From positions 2,015,001 to 2,079,000 of the forward strand of contig NZ_JACHKA010000001.1 of the NCBI RefSeq assembly GCF_014203955.1: a stretch of 64,000 nt of DNA. Direction: 5' to 3'. This DNA is from Sphingobium lignivorans. Its GTDB lineage: Bacteria; Pseudomonadota; Alphaproteobacteria; Sphingomonadales; Sphingomonadaceae. Shown piece by piece: positions 9,231 to 18,372 of this stretch. Within the stretch, counting starts at the first letter, position 1; the number at the start of each line of letters is the position of its first letter. The position numbers were made by a program, and so were the translations under genes. The notes beneath the pieces are model-generated. The model was not told the DNA's origin. It did no database searches and saw only the letters and a list, made by a program, of their open reading frames with translations.

Positions 9231-9327
9231 GCTCTCTCCTTCCGACGCCAGCGTCGTCGCTTCTAGGCCCGTCCACCCCGTCCCGGCTTGGGTCCGAGCG
9301 AAAGGCGCTTGTCGGTCCGCGAACGGC

Positions 9328-10221
9328 TCATGCCGGCCGCTCCGGGTCGAGCCCGGCATCCGCCTCGACTACCTTGGCCATGGCTGTGAAGTCCGCGTCC
9401 GGCCCGACTTCCTCGAGCACCCGGCCCAGCAGGTCCCGCACCTGTGCACCGAGCGCCAGATGCACGCCCAGCGCTTCCGCTTCCTCGACGCACAGGCGCA
9501 TGTCCTTGTGGCTCAACGCGGCGGCGAACCCGAAGTCGAAGGTCCGCGGGAGGACAGCGCGCGGCCATTTGTCGCGGGTGGCGCTGTTGACCCCGGTCGA
9601 CTGGTTCAGCACGTCGATCATCCGGGCGGGGTCCAGCCCGGCCTTGATGCCCATCGTCATGCCTTCCGCAGTCACCGCGATGGCAACGGCCCCCAGCAGA
9701 TTGTTGATGAGCTTCATCGTCTGCCCCGCACCGGGGGCCTCGCCCATGTAGAACAGTTTACCGAAATGGCTGAGGACAGGCTCGACCTGGGGCCATGACG
9801 CTTCCGGACCGCTTGCCATGAGCGAGAGCCGGCCGTCGCGCGCGCCCGCAACGCCACCGGAGACCGGCGCGTCGAAGCTGGCAATGCCGTTCGCGGCAAG
9901 CCCCGCGTCGAGGCGCTTGGCCATGGCCGGGCCGGATGTCGAGAGATCGACGACGATCTCCACCGCCCGTCCGTCCGCCACGCCATTGGGGCCAAGCAGG
10001 ACTTCATGCACGATATCCGGCGTCGGCAGGCTGACCAGCACGATCTGCGCCGCATGCGCCACGTCGAGCGCGCTGTCGGCGGCCTCCGCCCCCTGCGCGG
10101 CCATGGCGCGGACGGCATCTGTCGAGACGTCATGGACGATGACAGGCAGGCCCGCCGCGCAGAGCCGCGCGCACATGCCCGCGCCCATGCGCCCGAGGCC
10201 AATGAAACCGATGCTGCTCAA
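9328..10221 (-). CDS. 3-hydroxyisobutyrate dehydrogenase family NAD(P)-dependent oxidoreductase
   Basis: 297 residues. The Rossmann start is IGFIGLGRMGAGM (residues 4-16), with the substrate loop FDAPVSGGVAGARDG and the catalytic lysine in GAGQTMKLINNLL. These are diagnostic for the beta-hydroxyacid dehydrogenase family (3-hydroxyisobutyrate, tartronate semialdehyde and related substrates). It probably oxidises a beta-hydroxyacid intermediate. The start overlaps the MBL gene stop by 4 nt. A 97-nt gap separates it from the next gene downstream. Confidence 0.9.
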   Translation of the reverse strand: MSSIGFIGLGRMGAGMCARLCAAGLPVIVHDVSTDAVRAMAAQGAEAADSALDVAHAAQIVLVSLPTPDIVHEVLLGPNGVADGRAVEIVVDLSTSGPAMAKRLDAGLAANGIASFDAPVSGGVAGARDGRLSLMASGPEASWPQVEPVLSHFGKLFYMGEAPGAGQTMKLINNLLGAVAIAVTAEGMTMGIKAGLDPARMIDVLNQSTGVNSATRDKWPRAVLPRTFDFGFAAALSHKDMRLCVEEAEALGVHLALGAQVRDLLGRVLEEVGPDADFTAMAKVVEADAGLDPERPA

Positions 10222-11036
10222 TCGAAATCTCCAATGGGTTTGCGCGGCGGCAGGTCCACGCGCGCGACATCCGGCGCTTCCCCGGCCGGAAACGCGGCCA
10301 GAACCAGCGGATCATGGCCGGGAATGATATGGTCGAGCCCCGGCACGAGCGCCCGCAGGCGCGCATGCGCGGCCAGATAGGCCGGCACGTCCACGACGAT
10401 CGGAAAGGGCGTCTCGCGCAGCAAATTGGCATAGAGATGCGCCACGTCCGAGGCGAGGATCACAGGGCCGCGCGCCGTGCTCACTTCCACCGCCTGAAGC
10501 CCTGCCGTGTGCCCCGGCAGCAGCCGCAGGCTGACGCCTGGTGCCACCGCCGCATCGCCATCGTGAAAGACCAGCCGGTCGCCAAACAGCAGATGCACCA
10601 TCTCCGCCACCGGCCCGGCATCGAACGGCGCGCGCACATGGCCATGGGTCATGGCCCGTCCGGTTGCGAACGCCATTTCCCTGTCCTGCACATGGAAACG
10701 CGCGTTCGGGAAGAGCCCGAGCGACCCGGCATGGTCATAGTGGAGATGCGTGAGGATCACGTCTTCGACAGAGGCCGGATCGATCCCGATGGCGCGCAGC
10801 CCGTCTTCCACCGGCCGGATCATCGTCCGCCCACGCCGTGCGGCGGCCTCCGCCCCGAATCCGGTATCGACCAGAAGCGGCGCCATGTCGTCATGCTCGA
10901 TGACCCACACGAAATAATCGAGCGGCATCATGGCGGCATGATCGTCCGCTCCGCCACCCAGGAAATTCTCCCGCGCCGGCCGCTCGTGCCGGGCATAGCG
11001 GATCGTGTGGATGCGGTGATGCGGCGCGTGCGTCAT
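10218..11036 (-). CDS. MBL-fold hydrolase, N-acyl-homoserine-lactonase-like
   Basis: 272 residues. The zinc motif H97-L-H-Y-D101-H102 is followed by the later metal ligands in LLPGHTAG and ILASDVAHLY, as in AiiA-type lactonases of the metallo-beta-lactamase fold. It probably hydrolyses a lactone or thioester. It lies between the P450 and the beta-hydroxyacid dehydrogenase with 4-nt overlaps at both ends. This position suggests lactone opening after oxidation rather than quorum quenching. The substrate is not known. Confidence 0.85.
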   Translation of the reverse strand: MTHAPHHRIHTIRYARHERPARENFLGGGADDHAAMMPLDYFVWVIEHDDMAPLLVDTGFGAEAAARRGRTMIRPVEDGLRAIGIDPASVEDVILTHLHYDHAGSLGLFPNARFHVQDREMAFATGRAMTHGHVRAPFDAGPVAEMVHLLFGDRLVFHDGDAAVAPGVSLRLLPGHTAGLQAVEVSTARGPVILASDVAHLYANLLRETPFPIVVDVPAYLAAHARLRALVPGLDHIIPGHDPLVLAAFPAGEAPDVARVDLPPRKPIGDFD

Positions 11037-12214
11037 CTGAAATGCAGGCGCACCGGCACGCGGGCGGGGCCATGGCCCACCGTGGTCATCCAGGGCTCGA
11101 CCGGGCCGGTCAGCTCGATGCTTTCGAGTTCCTGCGCGAGCACCCCGAGCAGCGCGTCTGCTTCCATATAGGCAAGAGTGCGACCGACGCAGGCGTGAAT
11201 GCCGTAGCCGAAGCCGAGACTGTGCCGCAGGTCGCGTCCGATGCGGTAATCCAGCGGATCGTCCCAGAAGCGCGGATCGCGATTGGCGGCGGCGAACATC
11301 AGCCCCACCCGCGTCCCCGCCGGCACCACCATGTCGTCTACCGGCACATCCACGGTCGTGATCCGTCCCGCCATGCGCGATGGGCTGTCCCAGCGCAGGC
11401 TCTCGTCGAAGGCGTTGCGCACCAGCTTCGGGTCTGCCTGCACCTTCGCGAATTCCTGAGGAAACTCCGCCCAGGCGCGCAGGGCATTGGCCATGGTGAT
11501 GTAGGTGGTGTCCGCACCGGCAGAGAGGATCGTCTGCAAAAGCAGCTTGGCTTCGTCCAGCGTGATCTTCTCTTCATCCGCCGCCCTGAAGAGCAGCATG
11601 CCGAACCCGTCGGGGTCCAGCGCCTCACGATCGCAGACCTCGTTGAGCCATGCGATGACCGGCCCGAAATCCTCCACCATCGCTTCGCGGAACAGCGCGT
11701 TCTCTGGCCCCATGGTCGCCCAGACCATGTTGGAAAAGCCATGCATGTGCGTGCGGTCGCCGGGCGGCAGACCAAGCGCATCCGGGAAGACGGTGTAGAC
11801 GAAACGGCGCGTAACATCTTCCACGGCATCGATTTCCTGCCCGTCGCGTGCCTTCAGCTCGGCAACCAGTGCCTGCGCGCCCGCCGTGAAGATCGTCTTC
11901 ATCGCGTCGAGCGTCCTGGGCGAGAGCGCATCGCCGATCACCCGGCGCACCCGCGTATGCCGGGGCGGATCGTCCGTGAGCAGAATCTCGGGCCGGAGCG
12001 ATGCCGGATCGTGCCATGGCCGCGATGTTGACGAGAAGCTCTTCCAGTCCATGAGACCAGGCGCCACATGCGCATGCCGGCCGATCATGACCGTGCCGTC
12101 CGCAAGGCGCACGGCGGGCGCGAGCTCGCGCAGGGCATCGTCCACGTCCCGCGCATTGCGGACCGCCTCGTGCGTGAAGATGTCCAGCGGATAATCGGGA
12201 ATATCGCGTGTCAT
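11033..12214 (-). CDS. cytochrome P450
   Basis: 393 residues, normal for a soluble bacterial P450. The I-helix oxygen-binding motif is LSAGADTTY, the ExxR occurs in ESLR, and the haem-binding loop is GFGYGIHACVG with Cys342 as thiolate ligand. It needs an external ferredoxin and reductase, and none is encoded in the window. It probably hydroxylates the pathway substrate at an unactivated carbon. The start overlaps the upstream MBL gene by 1 nt and the stop overlaps the next gene by 4 nt. Confidence 0.95.
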   Translation of the reverse strand: MTRDIPDYPLDIFTHEAVRNARDVDDALRELAPAVRLADGTVMIGRHAHVAPGLMDWKSFSSTSRPWHDPASLRPEILLTDDPPRHTRVRRVIGDALSPRTLDAMKTIFTAGAQALVAELKARDGQEIDAVEDVTRRFVYTVFPDALGLPPGDRTHMHGFSNMVWATMGPENALFREAMVEDFGPVIAWLNEVCDREALDPDGFGMLLFRAADEEKITLDEAKLLLQTILSAGADTTYITMANALRAWAEFPQEFAKVQADPKLVRNAFDESLRWDSPSRMAGRITTVDVPVDDMVVPAGTRVGLMFAAANRDPRFWDDPLDYRIGRDLRHSLGFGYGIHACVGRTLAYMEADALLGVLAQELESIELTGPVEPWMTTVGHGPARVPVRLHFR

Positions 12215-13113
12215 CAGCTTCCCTCCAGCCCGATGCCGAAGAAGCGCGTCCCTTCCCCTTCGGAGCGGATCCAGCCGGCGGTGGGATCCGCGAAATGCGC
12301 CCCGATCACGAGGACGCCGCTGTCCCTATATTTTTCGACAAATCCCGTGCGCGTGGCGATGCCCTGCGCGGTATCCATGTCGAAGCGCGCCGGACGGGAG
12401 GGCAGTGCCGTCTGAATGGGATGATGCATGAGGTCGCCGGTGATGACGCCGCGCTCGCCGCGCGATTCGATGCACAGATGGATGTGGCCGGGGGAATGGC
12501 CATGGCTCGGCTCGGTCCACAATTCATCGCTGATGCGGTGATTGGCATCGATGAAGTGCGCGAGACCGCGCCGGACGATGGGGTCGACGGAATCGGCGAG
12601 ATGCCGCACGTCATGCAGCCCATGGTCTTCATGGCGCCGCATCTCCTCCCAGGCGTCATATTCGGTCTGGCCGAACAGATAGCGGGCATTGGGGAAAGTC
12701 GGCGCCCACTCTTTCCCGTCCCAATAGGTGTTCCAGCCGACATGATCGAAGTGGAGATGCGTGCAGAGCACCACGTCGATATCGTCCGGCTTCAGGCCGA
12801 GCGTGCCGAGGTCTTCGATGAAGCTGGTATCGAGATTGCGGAAGACGTCGTAGGCGCGGTCGCGGCCATTGCCGATGCAGGTGTCCAGCATGACGTTCAT
12901 CGTCGGCGTCTGCACGACGAAGCCCTGGAAGTTCATGATCTGCTGCCCGTCCGGCGTCGCATAATGCGGGTGCAGCCAGTCCATGGCGATCACTTCCTCC
13001 GGCTCGGCGTCGGCGATCGTCATGTTGATATGATCGGTGAACTTCCACAGCTCGACGAGGCGGGCCACGGTGACGTCACCGATCTGCCAGCTCCTCATAT
13101 GCTCGACGGCCAT
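12214..13113 (-). CDS. MBL-fold metallo-hydrolase
   Basis: 299 residues. The metal motif is H119-L-H-F-D123-H124, with later ligands in PSHGHSPGH and ITGDLMHHP. It is longer than the MBL protein at 10218 and has a different N-terminal lid (WLHPHYATPDG), so the two are probably not interchangeable. Quorum-lactonase-like or aryl-ester hydrolase activity is plausible. It is the second gene of the cluster, 63 nt after the GMC oxidoreductase. Confidence 0.85.
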   Translation of the reverse strand: MAVEHMRSWQIGDVTVARLVELWKFTDHINMTIADAEPEEVIAMDWLHPHYATPDGQQIMNFQGFVVQTPTMNVMLDTCIGNGRDRAYDVFRNLDTSFIEDLGTLGLKPDDIDVVLCTHLHFDHVGWNTYWDGKEWAPTFPNARYLFGQTEYDAWEEMRRHEDHGLHDVRHLADSVDPIVRRGLAHFIDANHRISDELWTEPSHGHSPGHIHLCIESRGERGVITGDLMHHPIQTALPSRPARFDMDTAQGIATRTGFVEKYRDSGVLVIGAHFADPTAGWIRSEGEGTRFFGIGLEGS

Positions 13114-13176
13114 CTCACTCTCCTGCGCTGTTCTTTGCTCTCGTGCGGGGCCCGGCCGGCAAGGCTGGCGGCGACC

Positions 13177-14820
13177 TCATGCCTTGCGTCCCACGGATTC
13201 AGGCGGCAGGTCGGCGGGCGGCAGGTCCGGCTTGCCGAGGATCTTGTCCGCGCCCCGTTCACCCACCATGACGGCCGGGGCATTGGTGTTGCCGCCGATC
13301 AGCAGCGGAAAGACCGAGGCATCGGCGACGCGCAGCCCCTCGATGCCATGCACCCGCAGATCGGGATCGACGACGGCCTCGGCGTCGATGCCCATCCGGC
13401 AGGTGCCGCAGGGGTGATGCACGGTGTAGCCCGCCGCGCGGATGAAGGCCTTGATGTCCTCGTCGCTCTGCACATCCGGTCCGGGCGCGACTTCCACGCC
13501 CCGATATTTCGCGAAAGCCGGCGCGGCAAAGGCCTGGCGCGCGATCTTCACGGCGCGCAGCAGCGGCAGGATGTCATCCTCCTCCGCGAGCAGGCGTGGA
13601 TCGATGAGCGGCGCATCGCGCACGTCCGGCGTCGCGAGACGCAACGTGCCGCGGCTCTTGGGATACAGCGCGACGGGGCTGATCGCATAGCCATGGCCCA
13701 TCGGCAGCGGCAGCTTGGTCGTCAGGCGCTTTGCCGGCTGGAAGACGAACTGCACGTCCGGCTTGGCAAGGGAGGGATCGGTGCGCAGGAACGCCACCGA
13801 TTCAAAGACATTGCCGGCGAGCGGCCCCGTCCGTCCGAAAAGATACTGGAGGACATTCCAGGCGCCGCGCGGCAGCGCTTTCCAGCTTATGCCATAGGAG
13901 GTCGGGTCCTGCGTCTCCATGTGGACCGGGCAAGCGACATGATCGTGATAATTACCGCCCACGCCGGGGAGATCATGCACGATGTCGACGCCCAGTTCCT
14001 TGAGATGGGCGGCTGGGCCGACGCCCGAGGCGAGAAGGATCTGCGGCGACTGGACCGCCCCGGCGCACAGCGCGACCTCGGCCCGCGCCTTCACCGCGCG
14101 GCCATCCGTCAGGACGACGCCGCTAGCCCGTCGCCCCTCGAATATGATCCGCGCCACTTGCGCCTGAGTGAGCACGGTCAGGTTGCGGCGGCTTCGACTG
14201 GCCGGAAGAAGCATGGAGCGCGCCGTGGATTCGCGCCTTCCGTCGCGGAGCAGTCCCTGCCGGAAGCCATATCCTTCCGGATCGGGTCCGTTGAAATCCG
14301 CGCAGGCTGGATACTGGAGCGATGCCAGAGCCGCCATGTAATCATGGTTCATCCGGTTGGGATTGCGGACATATTTGACGTTGATCGGCCCGCCTTTCCC
14401 GTGGAACACGGACTGGGGAAAATCCTCGTTATTCTCCGTCCGCGTGAAATAGGGCAGGACTTCGCGGTAGCTCCAGCCCTTCGCGCCCATGTCCGCCCAG
14501 CTGTCGAAGTCCGTGGGATGGCCACGGAAATAGACCATGCCGTTGATCTGGCCCGATCCGCCCACCACCTTGCCGCGCGGCACGGGGATGCGCCGGCCCG
14601 CCATGCCCGGCTGGGGCACCGTCTCGAACCGCCAGTTGAGCGAAGGGGTGCCGATGGCGGCGGCGACGGCGGCAGGCACATGGATGAACGGATGGGTCGC
14701 GTCCCCGCCCGCCTCCAGCAAGGCGACGGTGCGGTCTTCCCGTTCGGACAGGCGGGCGGCCAGCGCGGCGCCGGCCGATCCGCCGCCGATCACCACATAA
14801 TCGAATTCGAGATCGGACAT
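13177..14820 (-). CDS. GMC-family FAD oxidoreductase (choline/alcohol dehydrogenase type)
   Basis: 547 residues from the ATG at 14820, which has AAGGAG about 6 nt upstream; 34 extra open codons before it are rejected. The FAD site is VVIGGGSAGAALAARLSE (residues 8-25). GMC signatures follow (PRGKVVGGSGQINGM), and the active-site His region is HHPCGTCRMG with GGNTNAPA near the C-terminus. It oxidises a primary or secondary alcohol, passing electrons to oxygen or to a quinone. It is the promoter-proximal gene of the minus-strand cluster, so the first step may be alcohol oxidation. Confidence 0.92.
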   Translation of the reverse strand: MSDLEFDYVVIGGGSAGAALAARLSEREDRTVALLEAGGDATHPFIHVPAAVAAAIGTPSLNWRFETVPQPGMAGRRIPVPRGKVVGGSGQINGMVYFRGHPTDFDSWADMGAKGWSYREVLPYFTRTENNEDFPQSVFHGKGGPINVKYVRNPNRMNHDYMAALASLQYPACADFNGPDPEGYGFRQGLLRDGRRESTARSMLLPASRSRRNLTVLTQAQVARIIFEGRRASGVVLTDGRAVKARAEVALCAGAVQSPQILLASGVGPAAHLKELGVDIVHDLPGVGGNYHDHVACPVHMETQDPTSYGISWKALPRGAWNVLQYLFGRTGPLAGNVFESVAFLRTDPSLAKPDVQFVFQPAKRLTTKLPLPMGHGYAISPVALYPKSRGTLRLATPDVRDAPLIDPRLLAEEDDILPLLRAVKIARQAFAAPAFAKYRGVEVAPGPDVQSDEDIKAFIRAAGYTVHHPCGTCRMGIDAEAVVDPDLRVHGIEGLRVADASVFPLLIGGNTNAPAVMVGERGADKILGKPDLPPADLPPESVGRKA

Positions 14821-14927
14821 CGCCTCTCCTTCCGCCCTGGAGCAGGACGTTAGGCGAGCAAGGTGATGCTGGCTTGGCCGAGAGCGAAGGCGAATTGCAC
14901 CCGCGCGAACGCGCCGGCGCACGCGGC

Positions 14928-15080
14928 TCAGCTTATGCCGGTCAGCAGTCTTACGAGCAGGAAGGCGATGGCGAAAATCGTGATCCAGAGCAGGATCAGC
15001 CGCATCAGATGCCCGCGCGGCAAGCGGCGCAGGGCAAGGTTGCTGCCGACGAGCACCAGCACCAGGATGAGCCAGATCAT
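14928..15080 (-). CDS. 50-residue two-helix membrane peptide
   Basis: Read from the ATG at 15080 to TGA at 14928. Two hydrophobic stretches (MIWLILVLVLVG and LILLWITIFAIAFLLVRLL) flank a basic hinge (LRRLPRGHLMR), predicting a helical hairpin in the inner membrane. It lies 44 nt after the stop of the MBL gene in the metG-tatD-MBL run and points the same way, so it is likely the last gene of that operon. No strong ribosome-binding site is visible, so the start is uncertain. The function is unknown. Confidence 0.55.
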   Translation of the reverse strand: MIWLILVLVLVGSNLALRRLPRGHLMRLILLWITIFAIAFLLVRLLTGIS

Positions 15081-15124
15081 GCTTGCGGCGATATCAGCCA
15101 GCGGCTCGTCCTTTCATTCCCCGG

Positions 15125-15898
15125 TCAGACATCAGCGACAAGGCCATCATAGCCCGGCTCGACCCCCTCGGGAAGCTCGGCGGCAAGCACTGCATAATCG
15201 AGGCTCTGGTCCATATGCGTGAGGATCGCGCGTTTCGCCCGCACCCGCGCGATAATCTCCAGCGCCAGATCGAGATGCGCATGCGAGGGATGCGGCTTGC
15301 GGCGCAGCGTATCAATGACCAGGCAATCGACATCGGCATATAGCGCGAGCATTGCGTCCGTCGCTTCATGAAAATCCGTGGCATAGGCAATCGACCGGCC
15401 ACCGGCATCGAAGCGGAACCCGCTGGACCAGATCGCGCCATGGGGCTGGGCGACATGGCTGACGAGAATGTCGCCGATGCGCGTCGCGCCCTCGCCCAGT
15501 TCATGCGCCGCCACGGTCGGGCGATAGCCATTGGCCCCCTGAAACACATAATCGAACCGATCGCGCAGCCGGGTTAGCGTGGCAGGATGGGCATAGCCGG
15601 GCACCGGACTACGGCGCTGGTGCATCACCTGGCGCAGATCGTCGATGCCATGGACATGATCGGCATGATCGTGGGTCCAGAGCACGGCATCGAGATGAGC
15701 GACCTGCGCCGCCAGCAGCTGCGCGCGCATGTCCGGCGAGGTATCGACGAGAATGCGCGTGGTGGCGCTTTCCACGAGGATCGATACGCGGCTACGCCGA
15801 TTGCGGGGATTGGACGGGTCACAGGCGCCCCAGTCCCCGCCGATGCGCGGAACGCCGGAGGACGTGCCGCTGCCGAGCATGAGCAGGCGCAGCGTCAT
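15125..15898 (-). CDS. MBL-fold metallo-hydrolase, PhnP/RNase Z-like
   Basis: 257 residues from the ATG at 15898 (MTLRLLMLGSGTSSGVPRIG). The metal motif THDHADHVHG and the CDPSNPRNRR loop match PhnP-like phosphodiesterases of the beta-lactamase fold. No phn genes are nearby. In alphaproteobacteria this gene commonly follows metG and tatD, as here. A phosphodiesterase acting on cyclic phosphates is the best guess. It starts 5 nt from the tatD stop, consistent with one operon. Confidence 0.85.
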   Translation of the reverse strand: MTLRLLMLGSGTSSGVPRIGGDWGACDPSNPRNRRSRVSILVESATTRILVDTSPDMRAQLLAAQVAHLDAVLWTHDHADHVHGIDDLRQVMHQRRSPVPGYAHPATLTRLRDRFDYVFQGANGYRPTVAAHELGEGATRIGDILVSHVAQPHGAIWSSGFRFDAGGRSIAYATDFHEATDAMLALYADVDCLVIDTLRRKPHPSHAHLDLALEIIARVRAKRAILTHMDQSLDYAVLAAELPEGVEPGYDGLVADV

Positions 15899-15903
15899 GC
15901 CGA

Positions 15904-16689
15904 TCAGGCCACCGGCGCAGCTTTGGAGAACAGGGTGAAGAAATTGCGCGTCGTGGCCGCCGCGAGATCCTCGAGCCTGTCCCCGCGCAGATCGGCCAGG
16001 AAGCGGGCCGTGTCCGCGACATAGGCAGGCTCGCACGGCTTGCCCCGGTGCGGCACGGGGGCGAGAAACGGCGAATCCGTTTCCACCAGCAGCCGGTCCG
16101 CCGGAATGCGGCGCGCGCTCTCCTGCAGGGCCGTGGCTTTCTTGAAGGTCACGATACCTGAAATGCTGATGTAGAAGCCCAGTTCCAGAGCGATGTCCGC
16201 GAACGCATCGCTCGCGGTGAAGCAGTGGATCACGCCCGGAAACGGGCCCGCCGCCATTTCCTCGCGCAGGATTGCGGCGGTGTCCTCTTCGGCATCGCGC
16301 GTGTGGACGATCAGCGGGAGACCCGTTTGCCGCGCGGCCACGATGTGAGCGCGGAAACTCGCCTGCTGGCGCGCCCGATCACTATGGTCGTAATAATAAT
16401 CGAGGCCTGTCTCGCCGATCCCGATGACGCGCGGATGCGCGGCTGCGGCCACGAGGCGGGCCGTGTCCACATGAGGATGCTCGTCCGCCTCATGTGGATG
16501 AATGCCGACCGTGGCCCAGATGTCCGGCGCGCTGTCCGCCACCGCAATGACGTCATGCCATTCCCGCTCGCGCGTGGAGATGTTGAGCATCCCCCCAATG
16601 CCGGCCGCGCGCGCCCGGGCGATCACCGCGTCCTGATCCTCGACCAACCCCTTGTAGTTGAGGTGGCAATGGCTATCGACCAGCATCAT
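15904..16689 (-). CDS. tatD: TatD-family metal-dependent deoxyribonuclease
   Basis: 261 residues, a TIM-barrel metallohydrolase. The N-terminal HxH is in DSHCHLNY (His7, His9). A central Glu lies in GIGETGLDYYY, and further ligands in PLIVHTRDAEED, IHCFTAS and VETDSPFLAP. The family carries 3'-5' exonuclease activity used in DNA repair and DNA turnover. The start overlaps the metG stop by 4 nt (ATGA), a conserved pairing. Confidence 0.92.
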   Translation of the reverse strand: MMLVDSHCHLNYKGLVEDQDAVIARARAAGIGGMLNISTREREWHDVIAVADSAPDIWATVGIHPHEADEHPHVDTARLVAAAAHPRVIGIGETGLDYYYDHSDRARQQASFRAHIVAARQTGLPLIVHTRDAEEDTAAILREEMAAGPFPGVIHCFTASDAFADIALELGFYISISGIVTFKKATALQESARRIPADRLLVETDSPFLAPVPHRGKPCEPAYVADTARFLADLRGDRLEDLAAATTRNFFTLFSKAAPVA

Positions 16690-18251
16690 TCGGCCTCGGC
16701 CGGCAGCTCGAGCCGGGGAAACAGGGGCTGGGGCGGAGCGACGACGAAATCGCTTTCCCGCAACGCTGCGTACCAGTCTGAAGACAGAGCCGCATAGCTT
16801 CTGTTTTCAGGCGATATTCCCATATGATCGAGCAGCTTCTCGGCGCTCGACGGGATCACCGGTGCAATCGCGGCCGCGAGCTTGCCGATGGCGACATAGA
16901 GCGTCGCCAGCACCGCTTCCATGCGCGCCGGATCGGTCTTGCGCAGGGCCCAGGGCGCCTGCGCATCGATATAGGCATTGCAGGCATAAGCTGCGCGCAA
17001 CCAGGCCTGAATGGCCTCATGCGGTGCGAGGGCGCTGAAGCCGTGCGGCATAACCTCCTGCGTGGCCTCGCTCACGATGGCCAGCAGCGCCTCGTCCTCA
17101 TCGGTGGGAGCCGGGACAGGCAAGCGTCCGTCGAGATTCTTCGCGATGAAGCTGAGCGTGCGCTGCGCCAGATTGCCGAACGCATTGCCAAGTTCAGTAT
17201 TTGCCCTGTGAACAATAGCTTCCGCGCTATAGCTGCCGTCATTTCCGAAGCTGACCTCGGCCAGCAGGAAATAGCGCAGCGCATCCACCCCGAAGCGCCG
17301 CGCAAGCTCAAGCGGGTCCGCCACATTGCCCAGCGACTTGGACATCTTCTCGCCCCGGTTGAGCACGAAGCCATGGCCGAAGACCGTGCGCGGCAAGGGC
17401 AGATTGGCGCTCATCAGGAAGGCCGGCCAGTAGACGGTGTGGAACCGTACGATATCCTTGCCGATGATGTGGACGATATCGCCGCCCTCGGCCCAGTAAT
17501 GCGCCATCCGCGCCGGATCGTCGGGATAGCCGCAGCCCGTGATATAGTTTGTGAGCGCATCGACCCACACATACATCACATGGTCGGGCGAACCCGGCAC
17601 AGTGACGCCCCAGTCGAAGCTGGTGCGGGAGACCGAGAGATCGCGAAGCCCGCCTTCGACAAAGCGAAGGATCTCGTTGCGGCGGCTTTCCGGCTGGATG
17701 AAGTCCGGCTCGTCCCTGTAGAGCGCGAGCAACCGGTCCTGATAGGCTGACAGGCGAAAGAACCAGCTTTCCTCGACGGTCCACTCGACGGGCGTGCCCT
17801 GTGGCGATAGTTTTTCGCCGCTTTCGGAAGCGCTTAGCTCGCTTTCATCATAATAGGCCTCATCACGGACAGAGTACCAGCCCTCGTAGCGATCCAGGTA
17901 AAGATCGCCATTGGCGGCCATGGCCTGCCAGATTGCCTGGCTCGCGACATGATGTGCCGGTTCGCTGGTCCGGATGAAACGATCATAGCTGATATCAAGA
18001 GCATCATCCATTTCCTTGAAATAGGAGGACATCTCATCAGCAAGCGCGATCGGCTCCATGCCGCGTCCGCGCGCAGTCTGCGCCATTTTCAGCCCATGTT
18101 CGTCCGTCCCGGTCTGGAAGAACACGTCCCGCCCCATCATCCGCGCCGCCCGCGCAAACACGTCCGTGGCGATCGCTTCATAAGCGTGGCCGATATGCGG
18201 GCGTCCGTTGGGATAGCTGATGGCGGTCGTGATGGTGAACGGAGTGGGCAT
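16686..18251 (-). CDS. metG: methionyl-tRNA synthetase
   Basis: 521 residues. It charges tRNA-Met with methionine in the cytoplasm. The HIGH-type signature is PHIGH near residues 18-22 (ISYPNGRPHIGHAYEA), and KMSKS lies near residue 303 (GEKMSKSLGN). The length without a C-terminal tRNA-binding/dimerisation domain, and the lack of a CxxC knuckle in the connective peptide, match the short alphaproteobacterial type. It is the first gene of the metG-tatD-MBL run. Confidence 0.96.
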   Translation of the reverse strand: MPTPFTITTAISYPNGRPHIGHAYEAIATDVFARAARMMGRDVFFQTGTDEHGLKMAQTARGRGMEPIALADEMSSYFKEMDDALDISYDRFIRTSEPAHHVASQAIWQAMAANGDLYLDRYEGWYSVRDEAYYDESELSASESGEKLSPQGTPVEWTVEESWFFRLSAYQDRLLALYRDEPDFIQPESRRNEILRFVEGGLRDLSVSRTSFDWGVTVPGSPDHVMYVWVDALTNYITGCGYPDDPARMAHYWAEGGDIVHIIGKDIVRFHTVYWPAFLMSANLPLPRTVFGHGFVLNRGEKMSKSLGNVADPLELARRFGVDALRYFLLAEVSFGNDGSYSAEAIVHRANTELGNAFGNLAQRTLSFIAKNLDGRLPVPAPTDEDEALLAIVSEATQEVMPHGFSALAPHEAIQAWLRAAYACNAYIDAQAPWALRKTDPARMEAVLATLYVAIGKLAAAIAPVIPSSAEKLLDHMGISPENRSYAALSSDWYAALRESDFVVAPPQPLFPRLELPAEAE

Positions 18252-18372
18252 GATATCCTGCTGGGTCTGGTGCGCGGCCTTGAGACATGCTCTCTAGCGG
18301 GGCACCGCCGCCATGCCTAGCCCGTCGCATGGCTGGGTACCGAGCAGAGCGATGCACAGGGCCGCACCGGCA

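Noticed and set aside
12208..14853. Very long plus-strand open frame (881 codons) across the MBL and GMC genes
   Set aside because: Antisense to two clear enzymes; composition is Arg/His/Asp/Gly-rich as expected from the opposite strand of high-GC codons, and no domain is seen.
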